Under the pieces are notes generated by a model, which did not search any database, was not told the origin of the DNA, and saw only the letters and a program-made list of their open reading frames with translations. Below are positions 1 to 9,095 of a DNA stretch of 64,000 nt, one piece after another (within the stretch, counting starts at the first letter, position 1; each line of letters opens with the position of its first letter). Source of the DNA: Rhodopseudomonas palustris (lineage in GTDB: Bacteria > Pseudomonadota > Alphaproteobacteria > Rhizobiales > Xanthobacteraceae); contig NZ_CP019966.1 of the NCBI RefSeq assembly GCF_003031265.1, forward strand, positions 2,046,001 through 2,110,000. The letters run 5' to 3'. Made by a program: the position numbers and the translations under genes.

Positions 1-56
1 CGCGGAAGGCGGGTGTGAGCTGGTGAAGTAGTTAGAAGCCGTTGTCTCTCTACGCC

Positions 57-147
57 GTCATGGCCGGGCTCGTCCCGGCCATCCACGTCTCGCCACGACG
101 CTATGCCGAAGTTCGTGGATGCCCGGCACAAGGCCGGGCATCACGCG
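57..147. repeat. Palindromic intergenic repeat (GGCCGGGC type)
   Basis: Two arms face each other: a GGCCGGG..CCCGGCC hairpin followed by a GCCCGGC..GCCGGGC hairpin, joined by a CCACG/CGTGG pair. The second hairpin recurs almost identically at about 25009-25036, so this is a dispersed palindromic element. A further CCCCGC..GCGGGG palindrome follows at 187-204. No coding potential was seen in 1-538 outside repeats. Confidence 0.6.
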
Positions 148-240
148 GGAAATTTGAGTCGAGCCTAACCCAACCCTAAGCCGTCATCCCCGCGAAAGCG
201 GGGATCCAGTATTCCAGAACGATTGTCTTGCTCGCCGAGC

Positions 241-459
241 TAGAGCGGTTCATCGTCTGATTGAACGATCCGACCTTTCCGAAGGCACTGAGTCCTCATC
301 CTGAGGAGCCAGGCGAAGCCGGGCGTCTCGAAGGATGGGGCAACGCATTCCCTGCGTCACATGGTTCGAGACGGCGCTACGCGCCTCCTCACCATGAGGT
401 TGTGCATGCGGCAGGCGGCGTGGATCAGCACTGATTCTATGAAAAACAGAGCTGCTCTA
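241..459. mobile_element. MITE-like element, copy 1
   Basis: A block of about 220 bp begins TAGAGC and ends GCTCTA, so the ends form a short inverted repeat. The interior is nested palindromes (CCTCATCCTGAGGAG, GAGACGGCGC..GCGCCTC, CTCACCATGAGG). The same arrangement with the same ends recurs at 5845-6068, and the core recurs inverted at 42343-42460. No transposase is encoded, so it looks like a non-autonomous dispersed element. The assignment as a MITE is inferred from the end structure and repetition. Confidence 0.6.
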
Positions 460-538
460 AACAGGCGGCGCTCTGCGATACTGGGTCGCCCGGACGAGCC
501 GGGCGATGACGTCTGTCTGTGTTGAACAACTGTGCCTT

Positions 539-745
539 TTATCGCGGCTCGGCCCGCTTCGGGCCGATCTGCCAATAAACGACCGCCACCGCAACGGGCA
601 GTGCGAGTGCGATCCAGGAGATCCAGTCCCACAGCCCGTCGCCGAGCAACGCTGTCGTCAGCCCAAGGGCGGTGATGACGCCGATCGCGAGCGGGGCGGC
701 GAAGATCTGCGCGGTGGTGTGCGAGGCTCTGCGGGGCGTGGTCAT
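539..745 (-). CDS. Small two-TM membrane protein downstream of PepSY protein
   Basis: A 68-residue protein with two hydrophobic segments (about residues 13-35 and 40-58) and a short charged C-terminus. Its ATG overlaps the stop of the upstream PepSY gene by 4 bp (ATGA), so it is very likely the third, translationally coupled gene of the TonB receptor/PepSY operon. Small membrane proteins often accompany PepSY-type iron reductase-like proteins. The function is unknown and no catalytic motif is visible. Confidence 0.7.
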   Translation of the reverse strand: MTTPRRASHTTAQIFAAPLAIGVITALGLTTALLGDGLWDWISWIALALPVAVAVVYWQIGPKRAEPR

Positions 746-1887
746 GCCGGCCTCGCATCGGATGGCGCCGCGGTGCGGCTGCGGACGCTGCCGCCGAAGC
801 GCTGTTTAGCGACCCAGAGATAAAGTCCGGTGATCAGCACGACGATGCAGACGAGGTCGAGCAACCCCCAGACGATCTTGAGTGGCAGGCCACCATAGTC
901 GCCGAAATGCAGTGGCCGCGACATCTGCAGCAGCGTCAAATACCAAGGCATCTGCGGCACCAGCACGGGCACGGTTTGATCGACATCGACCAGCGTCGGG
1001 GTGGCGATCAGCGCCGTGAGCGCGGAGTTGCCCTTCATCCAGACCACGAGATGGCGGGGGCTCCCAAAATTCTCCGCGGTCGGCATCGTGATCGAGGAAA
1101 GACGTCCCTCCGGCATCGCAGCGCGGACCCGCGCGATCGCCTGATCCAGCGAGGATGGTTGAGCGACCGGCGCACCGCGATACGGTGCCAACAGAGGCGG
1201 CAGTACCTGGCCGCGCCAGTAGTCGTACATCGGCATCGCCAGCGTGTTGATCACGCCGGTGCCGCCGACGACGAACAGCCAGACCGTGGTGACGATGCCG
1301 AACAGGTTATGCAGGTCGAGCCATTTCAGCCGCCGCGAGCGCTGACGGACGGTGCCGAATTCGAGCCGGCGCATGAACGGCGCATAGACCACGACGCCGG
1401 AGACGATCGACACCACCAGCAGTAGGCCCATCGCGCCGAGGAATAGTTCACCGGGCAGCTCCAGCAGCATGTTCTTGTGCAGCAGGAGGATGATGTCCAT
1501 CACGCCCCGCTGCGGCCGCTCCTCGCCGAGCACCGCCTTGGTGCGGCCGTCCATCACCAGGCGATAGAACTGGCCGCGCACCGGTTTCGGCGTCGGCGAC
1601 ATCGTGACCACAACCGTGTTCGGCTGCTCGTCGCGCCAGGTGACGAACAGCACGTGATCGCCTGGGCGGGCCTGCTGTGCGGCGTGAAGGACGTCGTCGG
1701 CCGGCGCCGCCGGCGTGCCGCCCGGGAGCTGCGGCGCCACGAACTGCTGTTCGGTGAACTCCTCGATCTCCTCGTGGAAGATCAACGGCAGGCCGGTGAG
1801 GCACAGCATCAGCATGAACAGCATGCTGATCAGCGAGGTCCAGGTGTGGACCTTGCTCCAGATCTTGAGTGCGCGTGTCCCGGTCAC
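742..1887 (-). CDS. PepSY-associated transmembrane protein (iron uptake linked)
   Basis: About 381 residues. The N-terminal helix is followed by a periplasmic PepSY-like region and further membrane segments near residues 120-150, 180-210 and 330-360. Proteins of this family are found beside siderophore receptors and are thought to help release or reduce imported iron. I chose the GTG at 1887 because it overlaps the stop of the receptor gene (GTGA) and starts directly before the first hydrophobic helix. The longer frame to 1956 would lie inside the receptor gene. It is the second gene of a three-gene operon. Confidence 0.85.
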   Translation of the reverse strand: MTGTRALKIWSKVHTWTSLISMLFMLMLCLTGLPLIFHEEIEEFTEQQFVAPQLPGGTPAAPADDVLHAAQQARPGDHVLFVTWRDEQPNTVVVTMSPTPKPVRGQFYRLVMDGRTKAVLGEERPQRGVMDIILLLHKNMLLELPGELFLGAMGLLLVVSIVSGVVVYAPFMRRLEFGTVRQRSRRLKWLDLHNLFGIVTTVWLFVVGGTGVINTLAMPMYDYWRGQVLPPLLAPYRGAPVAQPSSLDQAIARVRAAMPEGRLSSITMPTAENFGSPRHLVVWMKGNSALTALIATPTLVDVDQTVPVLVPQMPWYLTLLQMSRPLHFGDYGGLPLKIVWGLLDLVCIVVLITGLYLWVAKQRFGGSVRSRTAAPSDARPA

Positions 1888-4199
1888 CAGCGATAGCTCG
1901 CGGTCGCGGTGACCACCCGCGGGGTGATGTACTGACAGCCGCCGGTCACCGTGCACTGCGTGTGGTCGTTATTGGCGATGTTCTTGACGTTGAGCGCCAG
2001 ATTGATGCCCTTCGGCTGGCGATAATGCAGCCCGGCGTCGAACACCGTATAGGCGTCGTTGGTGAGCGTGTTCAGAATGTCCATGTAGGATTCACCAACG
2101 TAGCGGACGCCGGCTCCGAAGCCCCAGCCGGCGAGCGGTCCGCTCTGCAGCGTGTAATCGACGAAGCCCGACGCCATATTGCGGGGGATCTGCACCGGCA
2201 CCTTGCCGATATCGCCATTGTTGCTCTGGGTGTTCTTGACGTTCTGCAGTGTGTAAGTCGCCAGTACATTCAGCCCCGGCATCGGTTTGGCGAGCAATTC
2301 GAGCTCGAGGCCGCGCGAATTCACCTGGCCGGTTTGGATGCTGTAGTTCAGATGCAGCGGGTCGGCCGTCAGCACGTTGTCCTGGGTCAGGTCGAAGACC
2401 GCCACGGTGAACAAGAGGTCTCGGTTCGGCTGGAACTTGATGCCGCCTTCGTACTGCTTGCCCTTGGTTGGCTTGAAGGCATTCGAGCTGAAATCGATGC
2501 CGGCCGTGGGCAGGAACGATTCGGAATAGCTGACATAGGGGGCAACGCCGCTGTCGAAGACGTAGGTCAGGCCGGCGCGCTTGGTGAAGGCGGTGTCGTC
2601 GTTCGGCTGCGGCACGCCGTTCAGGCGGTTGAGGGTGGTCTGCTGGGCGGCATCGTAGCGGCCGCCGAGTGTCAGGATCCAGTTCTGCAGCTTGATCTGG
2701 TCTTGCAGATAGATGCCGGCCTGGTTCAGGTTCTGCTTGTAGCTCTGCAGCAGCGTCGTCGGGATCACGATCTGCTGGCCGTAAACCGGGTTGATCCGGC
2801 TGAGCGATGGCGCGGTGCCGCCGAACTGATCGCCGCCGAGTTGGAACGCCTGATAATCGGTGCCGATCAGCACGGTGTGCTGCAGCGGACCGGTCCAGGT
2901 CTTGGCGATGACGTGGTTGTCGATGTTGAAGCTGTCGGTGGTCTCCAGCACCTTGCGTGAAACCCGCGGAAATACGGTCTGGGTGTCGAGCGGCGTGCCC
3001 GCAAAGGTGATGTAGCGATATTCCAGGTCGACATGGCCGTAACGGGCGCGCGAGCGCACGATCAGATCGTCGCTGAAGCGGTGCTCGAACTGATAGCCGA
3101 TCCGATACTGGGTCTGGTCGAAAGTGTTGTACGACGGATCGCCAAGAAACAGCGGCAGCGCCTTGACGTCGACAATCTTGCCGCCTCGCACGACACCGAC
3201 CGATACCGGAAACGCGTTGCCGAAGACATCGTGCTGGAAGTCGCTGAGGATCGTCAGCGAGGTGTCGTTGGTGGGACGCCAGGTCACGGCCGGTGCGATA
3301 TAAGCCCGGTCGTCCTTCACCTTGTCGGAGAATTTGGCGATCTGCGCGTCGGAATCCCGCAGCACGCCGGTGAGGCGATAGAGCAGGGTCTTATCCTTGT
3401 CGATCGGGCCGCCGACATCGAACGCGCCCTGCAGCCGGTCGGCGGTGCCGACGAGGCCGACCACTTCGCCGAACGCCTGATCGGTCGGGCGCTTGCTGAT
3501 CAGATCGATCAGGCCGCCGGGCGGGCTCTGGCCGTACATCACCGAGCTCGGTCCCTTGACGACGTCGACGCGCTGGACGCCGTAGGGCTCATTGCGGAAC
3601 ACCGAGAAATAGGCCGAGCCGTTGGCGGTGTCGCGCAATCCATCGCGGAAATTGGAGAAGCCGTTGGTCTCGAAACCCCGGATACGGGCCTGATCGTAGC
3701 GCGGATCGGCGCCGCCGGTCTGCACCGCGACGCCGGCGGTGTATTGCAGCGCCTGCGCGATGGTGTCGACGCCGCGCGCATCGAGATTGTCTCGACTGAT
3801 CACCGAAATCGACTGCGGCGTTTCGATCAGCTTGGTGTCGGTCTTGGTGCCGCTGGCACTGACGCTGGGGACGAAGCCCGGCACCGGATCTGTGCCGCGT
3901 TCGAACACCGCGCGCTGCGTGGGCTGTACCGGTTGTGGTGCTTGCGGGGCGCGCTGGGCCGAGCGGCGCGACGGGCCCGCGGCGGCGCGATTCCGGTCGC
4001 GCGCAGGCTGCGCCTGGCGCCGGCTCGCCTCCGGGGCGGCGACTTCGACGGCGGGCAGCTGGGTCGCCTGCGGTTTGGCATCCTGCGCGGCGGCTTGCGC
4101 CGAGGGCCACACCACTGGTGAGATCAGCGCGCTCGTCAGCAGCAGCGCGTTGACCAAAGAACTGCGACCGGCATTCACGCCGGCAAAACCCAATTTCAT
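1884..4199 (-). CDS. TonB-dependent siderophore receptor
   Basis: About 771 residues, the usual size for a ferric-siderophore receptor with signalling-type plug. An N-terminal signal peptide (about residues 1-37) is followed by a Pro/Ala/Arg/Gln-rich linker. The plug contains a TPQSISVIS segment and the MYGQSPPGGLIDLISKRP region typical of FhuA/FpvA-like plugs. The C-terminal half is a beta-barrel ending in an aromatic residue (SYRW). The ATG at 4199 was chosen because it begins the signal peptide; an in-frame ATG at 4298 adds 33 non-signal-like residues. It leads the operon with the PepSY protein. The siderophore cannot be named from sequence alone. Confidence 0.93.
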   Translation of the reverse strand: MKLGFAGVNAGRSSLVNALLLTSALISPVVWPSAQAAAQDAKPQATQLPAVEVAAPEASRRQAQPARDRNRAAAGPSRRSAQRAPQAPQPVQPTQRAVFERGTDPVPGFVPSVSASGTKTDTKLIETPQSISVISRDNLDARGVDTIAQALQYTAGVAVQTGGADPRYDQARIRGFETNGFSNFRDGLRDTANGSAYFSVFRNEPYGVQRVDVVKGPSSVMYGQSPPGGLIDLISKRPTDQAFGEVVGLVGTADRLQGAFDVGGPIDKDKTLLYRLTGVLRDSDAQIAKFSDKVKDDRAYIAPAVTWRPTNDTSLTILSDFQHDVFGNAFPVSVGVVRGGKIVDVKALPLFLGDPSYNTFDQTQYRIGYQFEHRFSDDLIVRSRARYGHVDLEYRYITFAGTPLDTQTVFPRVSRKVLETTDSFNIDNHVIAKTWTGPLQHTVLIGTDYQAFQLGGDQFGGTAPSLSRINPVYGQQIVIPTTLLQSYKQNLNQAGIYLQDQIKLQNWILTLGGRYDAAQQTTLNRLNGVPQPNDDTAFTKRAGLTYVFDSGVAPYVSYSESFLPTAGIDFSSNAFKPTKGKQYEGGIKFQPNRDLLFTVAVFDLTQDNVLTADPLHLNYSIQTGQVNSRGLELELLAKPMPGLNVLATYTLQNVKNTQSNNGDIGKVPVQIPRNMASGFVDYTLQSGPLAGWGFGAGVRYVGESYMDILNTLTNDAYTVFDAGLHYRQPKGINLALNVKNIANNDHTQCTVTGGCQYITPRVVTATASYRW

Positions 4200-4282
4200 C
4201 GCTTGCCCCCAAATCGAGGCGGCGAAGTAATCGGATACGGCAACGTGTATCAACGCTGCTGCGAAGCTTTTGCGCGAAGCCA

Positions 4283-4419
4283 GTTTGGAATCTATCAAAC
4301 GATATCAGGCGCTCGCCTGCGAACGATCCTGATGGGCGAGTATCGCGTTGATTCAGTTGAACTGTGCGCGGCGGGACAGAGATGCACGTTACCGCACCAT
4401 CACTTTTGAATCGCTCAAA
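4283..4419. promoter_or_regulatory. Palindromes upstream of the siderophore receptor; possible iron-responsive operators
   Basis: Two inverted repeats lie 84-220 bp before the receptor start: GTTTG-N8-CAAAC (4283-4300) and TTTGA-N5-TCAAA (4405-4419). They resemble in general layout the A/T-ended dyads bound by Irr/RirA-type iron regulators in this group, but neither matches a consensus I can quote exactly. Regulation by iron is inferred from the gene they precede. Confidence 0.35.
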
Positions 4420-4572
4420 TCATAGGAGGTGATTGGGGATGACTCGGCGATCGGGCCGAGCGTGACAGGTCGCCGCGATGACTTGCCGGCCGTTTGCCGG
4501 CGCAAACCCGGTTTTGCCGGGTCGCGGAATCCGGATAGTCTGTGGCCCGACCCGAGCGTAGGCGGATCTGGC

Positions 4573-5575
4573 ATGGGGCGGATTGCGACCGGAATTGCGC
4601 TGATGCTGGTGGCGGCGATTTGGCAATCGCCGGCGCTGGCCGCTGGCGAGCGGTTTCGGCACAGCCTCGATCCTCGCCGGCGCCGACACTAATATGTTCG
4701 CCGGCGTCGAGATCGGCGAGCGCGAGGAAGAGGCTGCGGCGCAAGCCGTGCTTGCCAGCGTGCCGCAGGGGCGGACGCTGCGCGATGACGCTGCCGATCT
4801 CGGCTGGAGGCCGAACCACAAGTTCAAGGGCAAGCTGATCCTGACCGCTGCCGACGCCGCGCCGGTCGACCTCAACGGTGTGACGATCACCGTCGCGGGC
4901 CCGCTGCAGGACGAACTGCAGGCGCTGCAGGACATGCACGATCAGTGGCTGCGGCAACGCAAGGCCGACGGCACCCGTCCCACCGCGTCGGCGATGCTCG
5001 CAGCTTTCGTCGACAAATCAGTGCCGAACCTGTCGAGCATTGTGCTGCTCGCCGAATGCGGCGGCAAGACCATGCTGCTGACCGGCGATGCGAGGGGCGA
5101 CAAGATCATCGAGGGGCTTGAGACCGCCGGCAAGCTGGCCAAGGACGAGAAGCTGCACGTCGATATTTTGAAGGTGCCGCATCACGGCAGCGACAACAAT
5201 ATGGAGACCTCGTTCTTCGAACGCGTCACTGCCGATCACTACGTGTTCTCCGGCAATGGTGATTACGGCAATCCAGAGCGGGCCACGCTGCAGATGCTGC
5301 TGGATGCGAGGGGCGTGGCCGACGACTATACGATCCATCTGACCTATCCGATCGAAGAGATCGATGCCGGCCGCGAGGCCGATTGGGTCAAGCAGCAGGC
5401 CAAGGAAGCGGGCCGGGCTAAGCCGCCGAAAGGCGGTTTGCGGCCGGATTGGTCGGCCGATGAGCAGGGGCTGGTGGCGTTCTTCGCCAATAACCCGGAG
5501 TTGGCTGCCAAGGTGAAGATCGTGTCCGACAACAAACCGCATCTGATCGATCTGCTCGATAAGGTCGCGGTCTGA
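4573..5575 (+). pseudogene. Broken metallo-beta-lactamase-fold (ComEC-type) hydrolase
   Basis: A secreted-protein start (ATG 4573, hydrophobic segment ending in ALAAG) is in a different frame from a long open frame that runs to 5575. The second frame carries the C-terminal half of an MBL fold: a TMLLTGDA strand with the metal-ligand Asp and a KVPHHGSDNN motif with its His. The N-terminal HxHxDH metal site is absent from both frames. The simplest reading is a deletion plus frameshift that removed the catalytic N-terminal domain. The alternative is a short intact protein from the ATG at 4694 that lost its active site. Confidence 0.6.
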
Positions 5576-5701
5576 CAGGGCGGTCGGCGCGGCCATACCA
5601 GATCGTCGCTGTGCCCGGAGGGACTAAGCCGCCTCCGTAAAACTACGATCGGGACATTCCCGGACTCGGGATTTGCCCAAATAGAACGCACGCTAGAAGT
5701 G

Positions 5702-5815
5702 TGTCACATACTGAACATCCGCGATGCGGTTCGTCGCGGTCCCCTTCCTTGGGGCGTTTCCTCCCTAGACTTGGGCCCGGGCGCCGAATGGCGACCGGGC
5801 CTCTTTATTTGTATT
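5702..5815 (+). ncRNA. suhB/mmgR-type small RNA with its terminator
   Basis: The region contains CCCCTTCCTTGGGG, then GTTTCCTCCC and a strong hairpin (GGCCCGG 5774-5780 with CCGGGCC 5795-5801, inner GCC/GGC) followed by a T-rich tract. This order matches my recollection of the suhB (MmgR) RNA family of Rhizobiales, a trans-acting Hfq-bound sRNA that in Sinorhizobium limits polyhydroxybutyrate storage. The 3' end is set by the terminator; the 5' end is approximate. It stands alone between convergent units. A covariance-model match to Rfam suhB would settle it. Confidence 0.6.
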
Positions 5816-5844
5816 TGTCCTTCAATCGCATCGGCGCGCCTGTC

Positions 5845-6068
5845 TAGAGCGCTTCATCGATTGATTAAGCGAACTTGGCCTTTCCAAGCTCACTAAAGTC
5901 CTCATCCTGAGGAGCCCGGCAAAGCCGGGGCGTCTCGAAGGATGAGGAGCCGCAGGGCTTGCGGCACATGGTTCGAGACGGCGCTTCGCGCCTCCTCACC
6001 ATGAGGTTCTGCAAGCTGCGACCGCTAGGAAGTGCGGTCCTGATTCCGTCGAAATCAGAAATGCTCTA
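5845..6068. mobile_element. MITE-like element, copy 2
   Basis: Begins TAGAGC and ends GCTCTA, with the same internal palindromes as the element at 241-459. It begins 30 bp after the suhB-like terminator. Copies differ by scattered substitutions and small indels, which suggests they are not very recent. No encoded protein. It fills most of the gap 5816-6100. Confidence 0.6.
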
Positions 6069-6100
6069 GGTGGGACGAATTCCGCGAGCCCCCAGTACTC

Positions 6101-7276
6101 TCACGAGGCGAGGCAGCGACGAAATTCCGGCAGCGCACGATGTGTCACTGCCCAGGCCGCATTGTCGACCGCCGCGCCCTGCGACGACAGCTTGGCGATC
6201 ACCAGCCGATTTTCCGGATCGATGAAGAGATTCTGGCCGTGGATTCCCATCGCGAACATCGCCTTCGGCTCATCGTGAATCACGTACCAGCCGCCGCGAT
6301 AGCTGAAATTCCGGTACGGGAACAATTTCTGCCACTCGCCCTGCCGCCACGCATCCCGGTCGCCGGCGGTCCATAGATCGTCGATCCATGACGGCGGAAC
6401 GATCGTGCGGCCGTCACGGTAGCCGTCGTCGAGCATCATCTGGCCGATACGCGCCAAATCGCGCGCCACCATGCTGAAGCCGCCGGTGGCGCGCGCCTGG
6501 CCCTGCCGGTCTGTGGTGATCGAGGCAGGCTGTTCGGCGCCGAGCGGCCGCCACAACAGGTCGGAGACCAGCGTGGCAAAGCTGGTACCGGTGGCGCGCT
6601 CGATCGCCCAGCCGAGCAGATCGGTGTTGGCGGAGACGTAGCGGAACGGACCGCCATGCGGCTGTGGCGCGATCTTGAGACTGCGATAGAACGCCTTCAG
6701 ATCGGTCGGCGGCAGGTCCTCAGGCACTGGATCCCAGCCGGCGGCAGCCGCATAAGCGCGCTGGGCGTCGAGGTCGATTTGGATGCCGGTCCGCATGTCC
6801 AGCATCTGTCGCAGTGTCGCGCCCTGATAGGCCGTGCCTGCCACTTCCGGGATCAGCGTCGTCACCTCGGCGTCGAGATTAAGGTGGCCGCGCTCGCTCA
6901 GGATGCCGGCGATCAGGCCGGTGAGCGATTTCGACGCCGACATGATGATATGCGGCGTCGTGGCGGTGGTGCCGTTGGCGTAGGCCTCGACCGCGATCCT
7001 GCCGTCCTTGAGCACGACCAGCGCGTCGGTCTTGGTGGCGGTGAGGAAGCCGTCGAGGTCGAGCGTTCCGCCGCCTTGGGGCCGGACGCGAAAGTCCGCC
7101 AAATCGCGCGGTGCCGCGGGCAGGGACCAGATATCGTCAGGCGCGTTGGCGATCGTCTCGGTCGGGATCAGGGCGTCGATGTTGCGGAACGACCAGCGGC
7201 TGAACGGCAGCTCGCGCCAGTTGGCGAGCGTCGCGCCGGATGCGTCCTCCGGTGCGGCTAGATCGGAACGGGGCAT
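6101..7276 (-). CDS. Serine hydrolase, class C beta-lactamase-like
   Basis: 391 residues with the fold of penicillin-binding/EstB-like beta-lactamase family proteins. The SxxK nucleophile motif is SASK at about residue 134, followed by a helix (SLTGLIAGIL). A YVSANTD segment occupies the position of the YxN motif. No signal peptide is visible, so a cytoplasmic esterase or amidase is as likely as a cell-wall enzyme. It is monocistronic. The substrate is unknown. Confidence 0.85.
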   Translation of the reverse strand: MPRSDLAAPEDASGATLANWRELPFSRWSFRNIDALIPTETIANAPDDIWSLPAAPRDLADFRVRPQGGGTLDLDGFLTATKTDALVVLKDGRIAVEAYANGTTATTPHIIMSASKSLTGLIAGILSERGHLNLDAEVTTLIPEVAGTAYQGATLRQMLDMRTGIQIDLDAQRAYAAAAGWDPVPEDLPPTDLKAFYRSLKIAPQPHGGPFRYVSANTDLLGWAIERATGTSFATLVSDLLWRPLGAEQPASITTDRQGQARATGGFSMVARDLARIGQMMLDDGYRDGRTIVPPSWIDDLWTAGDRDAWRQGEWQKLFPYRNFSYRGGWYVIHDEPKAMFAMGIHGQNLFIDPENRLVIAKLSSQGAAVDNAAWAVTHRALPEFRRCLAS

Positions 7277-7387
7277 GCGAACTCCAGGTGGGTACCCGGA
7301 TGATGTAGGCGCTGGCCGGCCGATGGTCCATGCTGGCGACCCGTCTGCTGCCGGTCGACCAGCTTGACGTCGATTTTATTGTAGATA

Positions 7388-7397
7388 CATTATAATG
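7388..7397. promoter_or_regulatory. Palindrome in the brnTA promoter
   Basis: A perfect 10-bp palindrome CATTATAATG, whose centre contains a TATAAT -10-like hexamer, lies 11 bp before the BrnT start. BrnA antitoxins repress their own promoter, so this is a reasonable operator candidate. That is inference from position and symmetry. Confidence 0.4.
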
Positions 7398-7408
7398 AGT
7401 TGATCGCG

Positions 7409-7660
7409 ATGCGGATTGTCTGGGACGAGTACAAGCGGCTCGTCAATATCGACCGGCATGGGATGGACTTCGCCGATCTCGATGAAGCGTTCTTTGAACG
7501 CTCGGCGATCGTTCCAGCAAAGCTCGACCGAATGATCGCGGTCGGAGAATTGTTCAGCGGGGTCATCGTCGTTGTATTTCTCAAGCTCGGCACTGAGGGT
7601 GTCAGCGTTATCAGTATGCGTCGTGCAAGTCGCAGGGAGAGGAGACTGATCGATGAGTAA
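7409..7660 (+). CDS. brnT: BrnT-family ribonuclease toxin
   Basis: An 83-residue protein beginning RIVWDEYKRLVNIDRHGMDF, the typical BrnT opening (WD..K...N..KHG..F). BrnT is a RelE-fold ribonuclease that halts translation. The C-terminal SVISMRRASRRERRL matches the RxAxxxER region of the family. The ATG at 7409 is preferred over an upstream TTG because the family starts here. Its stop overlaps the start of the downstream antitoxin by 8 bp, the usual toxin-first brnTA order. Confidence 0.85.
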   Translation: MRIVWDEYKRLVNIDRHGMDFADLDEAFFERSAIVPAKLDRMIAVGELFSGVIVVVFLKLGTEGVSVISMRRASRRERRLIDE

Positions 7661-7952
7661 AAGGCTCTCGAAGACGTTTCAGCCCGGCCGAGGTTACAGC
7701 AAGCAGGATTGGGACGATGTTGAAAGTCCGGAACTGACAGCGGAGCAGATCAAAGAGCTTCGTCCATTCGCCGAAGTTCTTCCCGATCTCGCCGCTTCGA
7801 TCCGCCGAGGGCGCGGTCCAAACAAGGCGCCGACCAAGCGACTGGTGTCACTGCGGCTGTCGCCGGAGGTGATCGACACCTACAAGGCCGGAGGCCCCGG
7901 CTGGCAGTCGCGGATCGATGCCGATCTGCGTCGTATCAACAAGATCAAGTGA
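7653..7952 (+). CDS. brnA: BrnA-family antitoxin
   Basis: 99 residues. The N-terminal part (YSKQDWDDVESPELT) is the BrnT-neutralising segment. The C-terminal RLVSLRLSPEVIDTYKAGGPGWQSRIDADLR is a ribbon-helix-helix DNA-binding domain of the BrnA type. It overlaps brnT and is therefore co-translated. It is expected to repress the pair, probably at the palindrome before brnT. Confidence 0.85.
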   Translation: MSKRLSKTFQPGRGYSKQDWDDVESPELTAEQIKELRPFAEVLPDLAASIRRGRGPNKAPTKRLVSLRLSPEVIDTYKAGGPGWQSRIDADLRRINKIK

Positions 7953-8027
7953 GCCTCATATTTCGTCTCCGAGAGAAGCTCTCGGAGACTGCGGTTTTGA
8001 CTGTACTCCTACGCTGTCGGCGCGACT

Positions 8028-9095
8028 TCACAGCCCTTGAAACTTGAACGGCTCCGCCGGCTTGAAGCGATCGTGCACTTCGCCGGAGAAGATGTTGCTC
8101 TGGCCGGGGCCGAGGTCGAGCTTCTTCACTGTGCCCTTGTCGGCGGCGAATTCGATCTTGGTGAGATCGACCCAGAACACGTTCGGCGTCAGCGCGGACT
8201 CAAAGAAGTACAGTTTGCGCTTGTGGTCGGCGACGCTGCGCCAGCGGGTCGAGGAGATGTTCGGTTGGTCGGGCGTCGAGATGCCGTACGGCACCGACGC
8301 ATTGCGGATCACGCTGAAAGCGGCGGCGATCGATTCCACCGGGTCGGGCGTTTTCGGAATGGCCCCGACATAGAACGACGCCCGCGCGAAGCGGTCGGCG
8401 GCGCGATTGGTGCCCGGCAGCATCACCGTGCCGCCGATCTGCTGCCAGTACGAATAAAGCGCGAGTTGCTGATCGAAGTTCGGCGAATTGGTCATTACCT
8501 GGTATTGCCGACCGTGGTGGATCACCTGCTTGCCATCGATATACTCGATGATGGCGCTGTCGCCGGAGGCGTCCGACAGCGATAGGTGAACAGTGGCGAA
8601 GCGTTGCTCGCCGGGCATCTTGTCGGTGACGACGGTAAATGGTTCCTTGGCCAGCGCTTCGACCGCGTCGGCGACGGTTGCGAAGTTGTCGAGCGCGTAT
8701 TGCGGCCACAGGGAGAGTGCCAGTCCTGGCTTGGAACCATTGAACGCCGGATATTGCGATTCCGCCAGCCACAGCACGTTGGCGACCAGCCCGGCCTCGT
8801 TGATGCCGTCCGAGGTCGCGACATCGTAGGCTGACGCGATTACGCTGCCGTAGCGTGCGGTCCATTGTGCCGAATTGGGGCCGGCCTCGCCGGAGCGCTT
8901 GATGCCGCGGGGAAAGATCCAGAGATTGGTGCCGATGTCACGGGCCCAATCCATCGATCGCGCCGTGATCACCTGATTGTCAGCACCGAGATAAACCAGG
9001 CGTGTGCACGCGTCCGCGACCGGCGGCAGTAGCGCCCCCGCGAGAGCCAGGGCGCTGGCGCAGGTGACGAGGAGACGTCGCTTGAATCGCTTCAT
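8028..9095 (-). CDS. Linear amide C-N hydrolase, choloylglycine hydrolase/penicillin acylase family
   Basis: About 355 residues. A signal peptide ends PPVADA, directly before a Cys (ACTRLVYLG), which would be the N-terminal nucleophile after cleavage. ITARSMDWARD matches the family's R..D substrate-site motif. Such Ntn-hydrolases cleave bile salts, penicillin V or N-acyl homoserine lactones. The ATG at 9095 was chosen because it begins the signal peptide; the longer frame is antisense-like. The real substrate is not decidable from sequence. Confidence 0.88.
   Translation of the reverse strand: MKRFKRRLLVTCASALALAGALLPPVADACTRLVYLGADNQVITARSMDWARDIGTNLWIFPRGIKRSGEAGPNSAQWTARYGSVIASAYDVATSDGINEAGLVANVLWLAESQYPAFNGSKPGLALSLWPQYALDNFATVADAVEALAKEPFTVVTDKMPGEQRFATVHLSLSDASGDSAIIEYIDGKQVIHHGRQYQVMTNSPNFDQQLALYSYWQQIGGTVMLPGTNRAADRFARASFYVGAIPKTPDPVESIAAAFSVIRNASVPYGISTPDQPNISSTRWRSVADHKRKLYFFESALTPNVFWVDLTKIEFAADKGTVKKLDLGPGQSNIFSGEVHDRFKPAEPFKFQGL

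Noticed and set aside
1869..4121. Long plus-strand open frames (1869-2960 and 3033-4121)
   Set aside because: Exactly antisense to the TonB receptor, with low-complexity Arg/Asp/Gly-rich translations typical of shadows in GC-rich DNA.
5699..5896. 65-codon open frame over the suhB-like RNA
   Set aside because: Crosses the terminator hairpin and the MITE end; composition and position fit an RNA gene rather than a protein.
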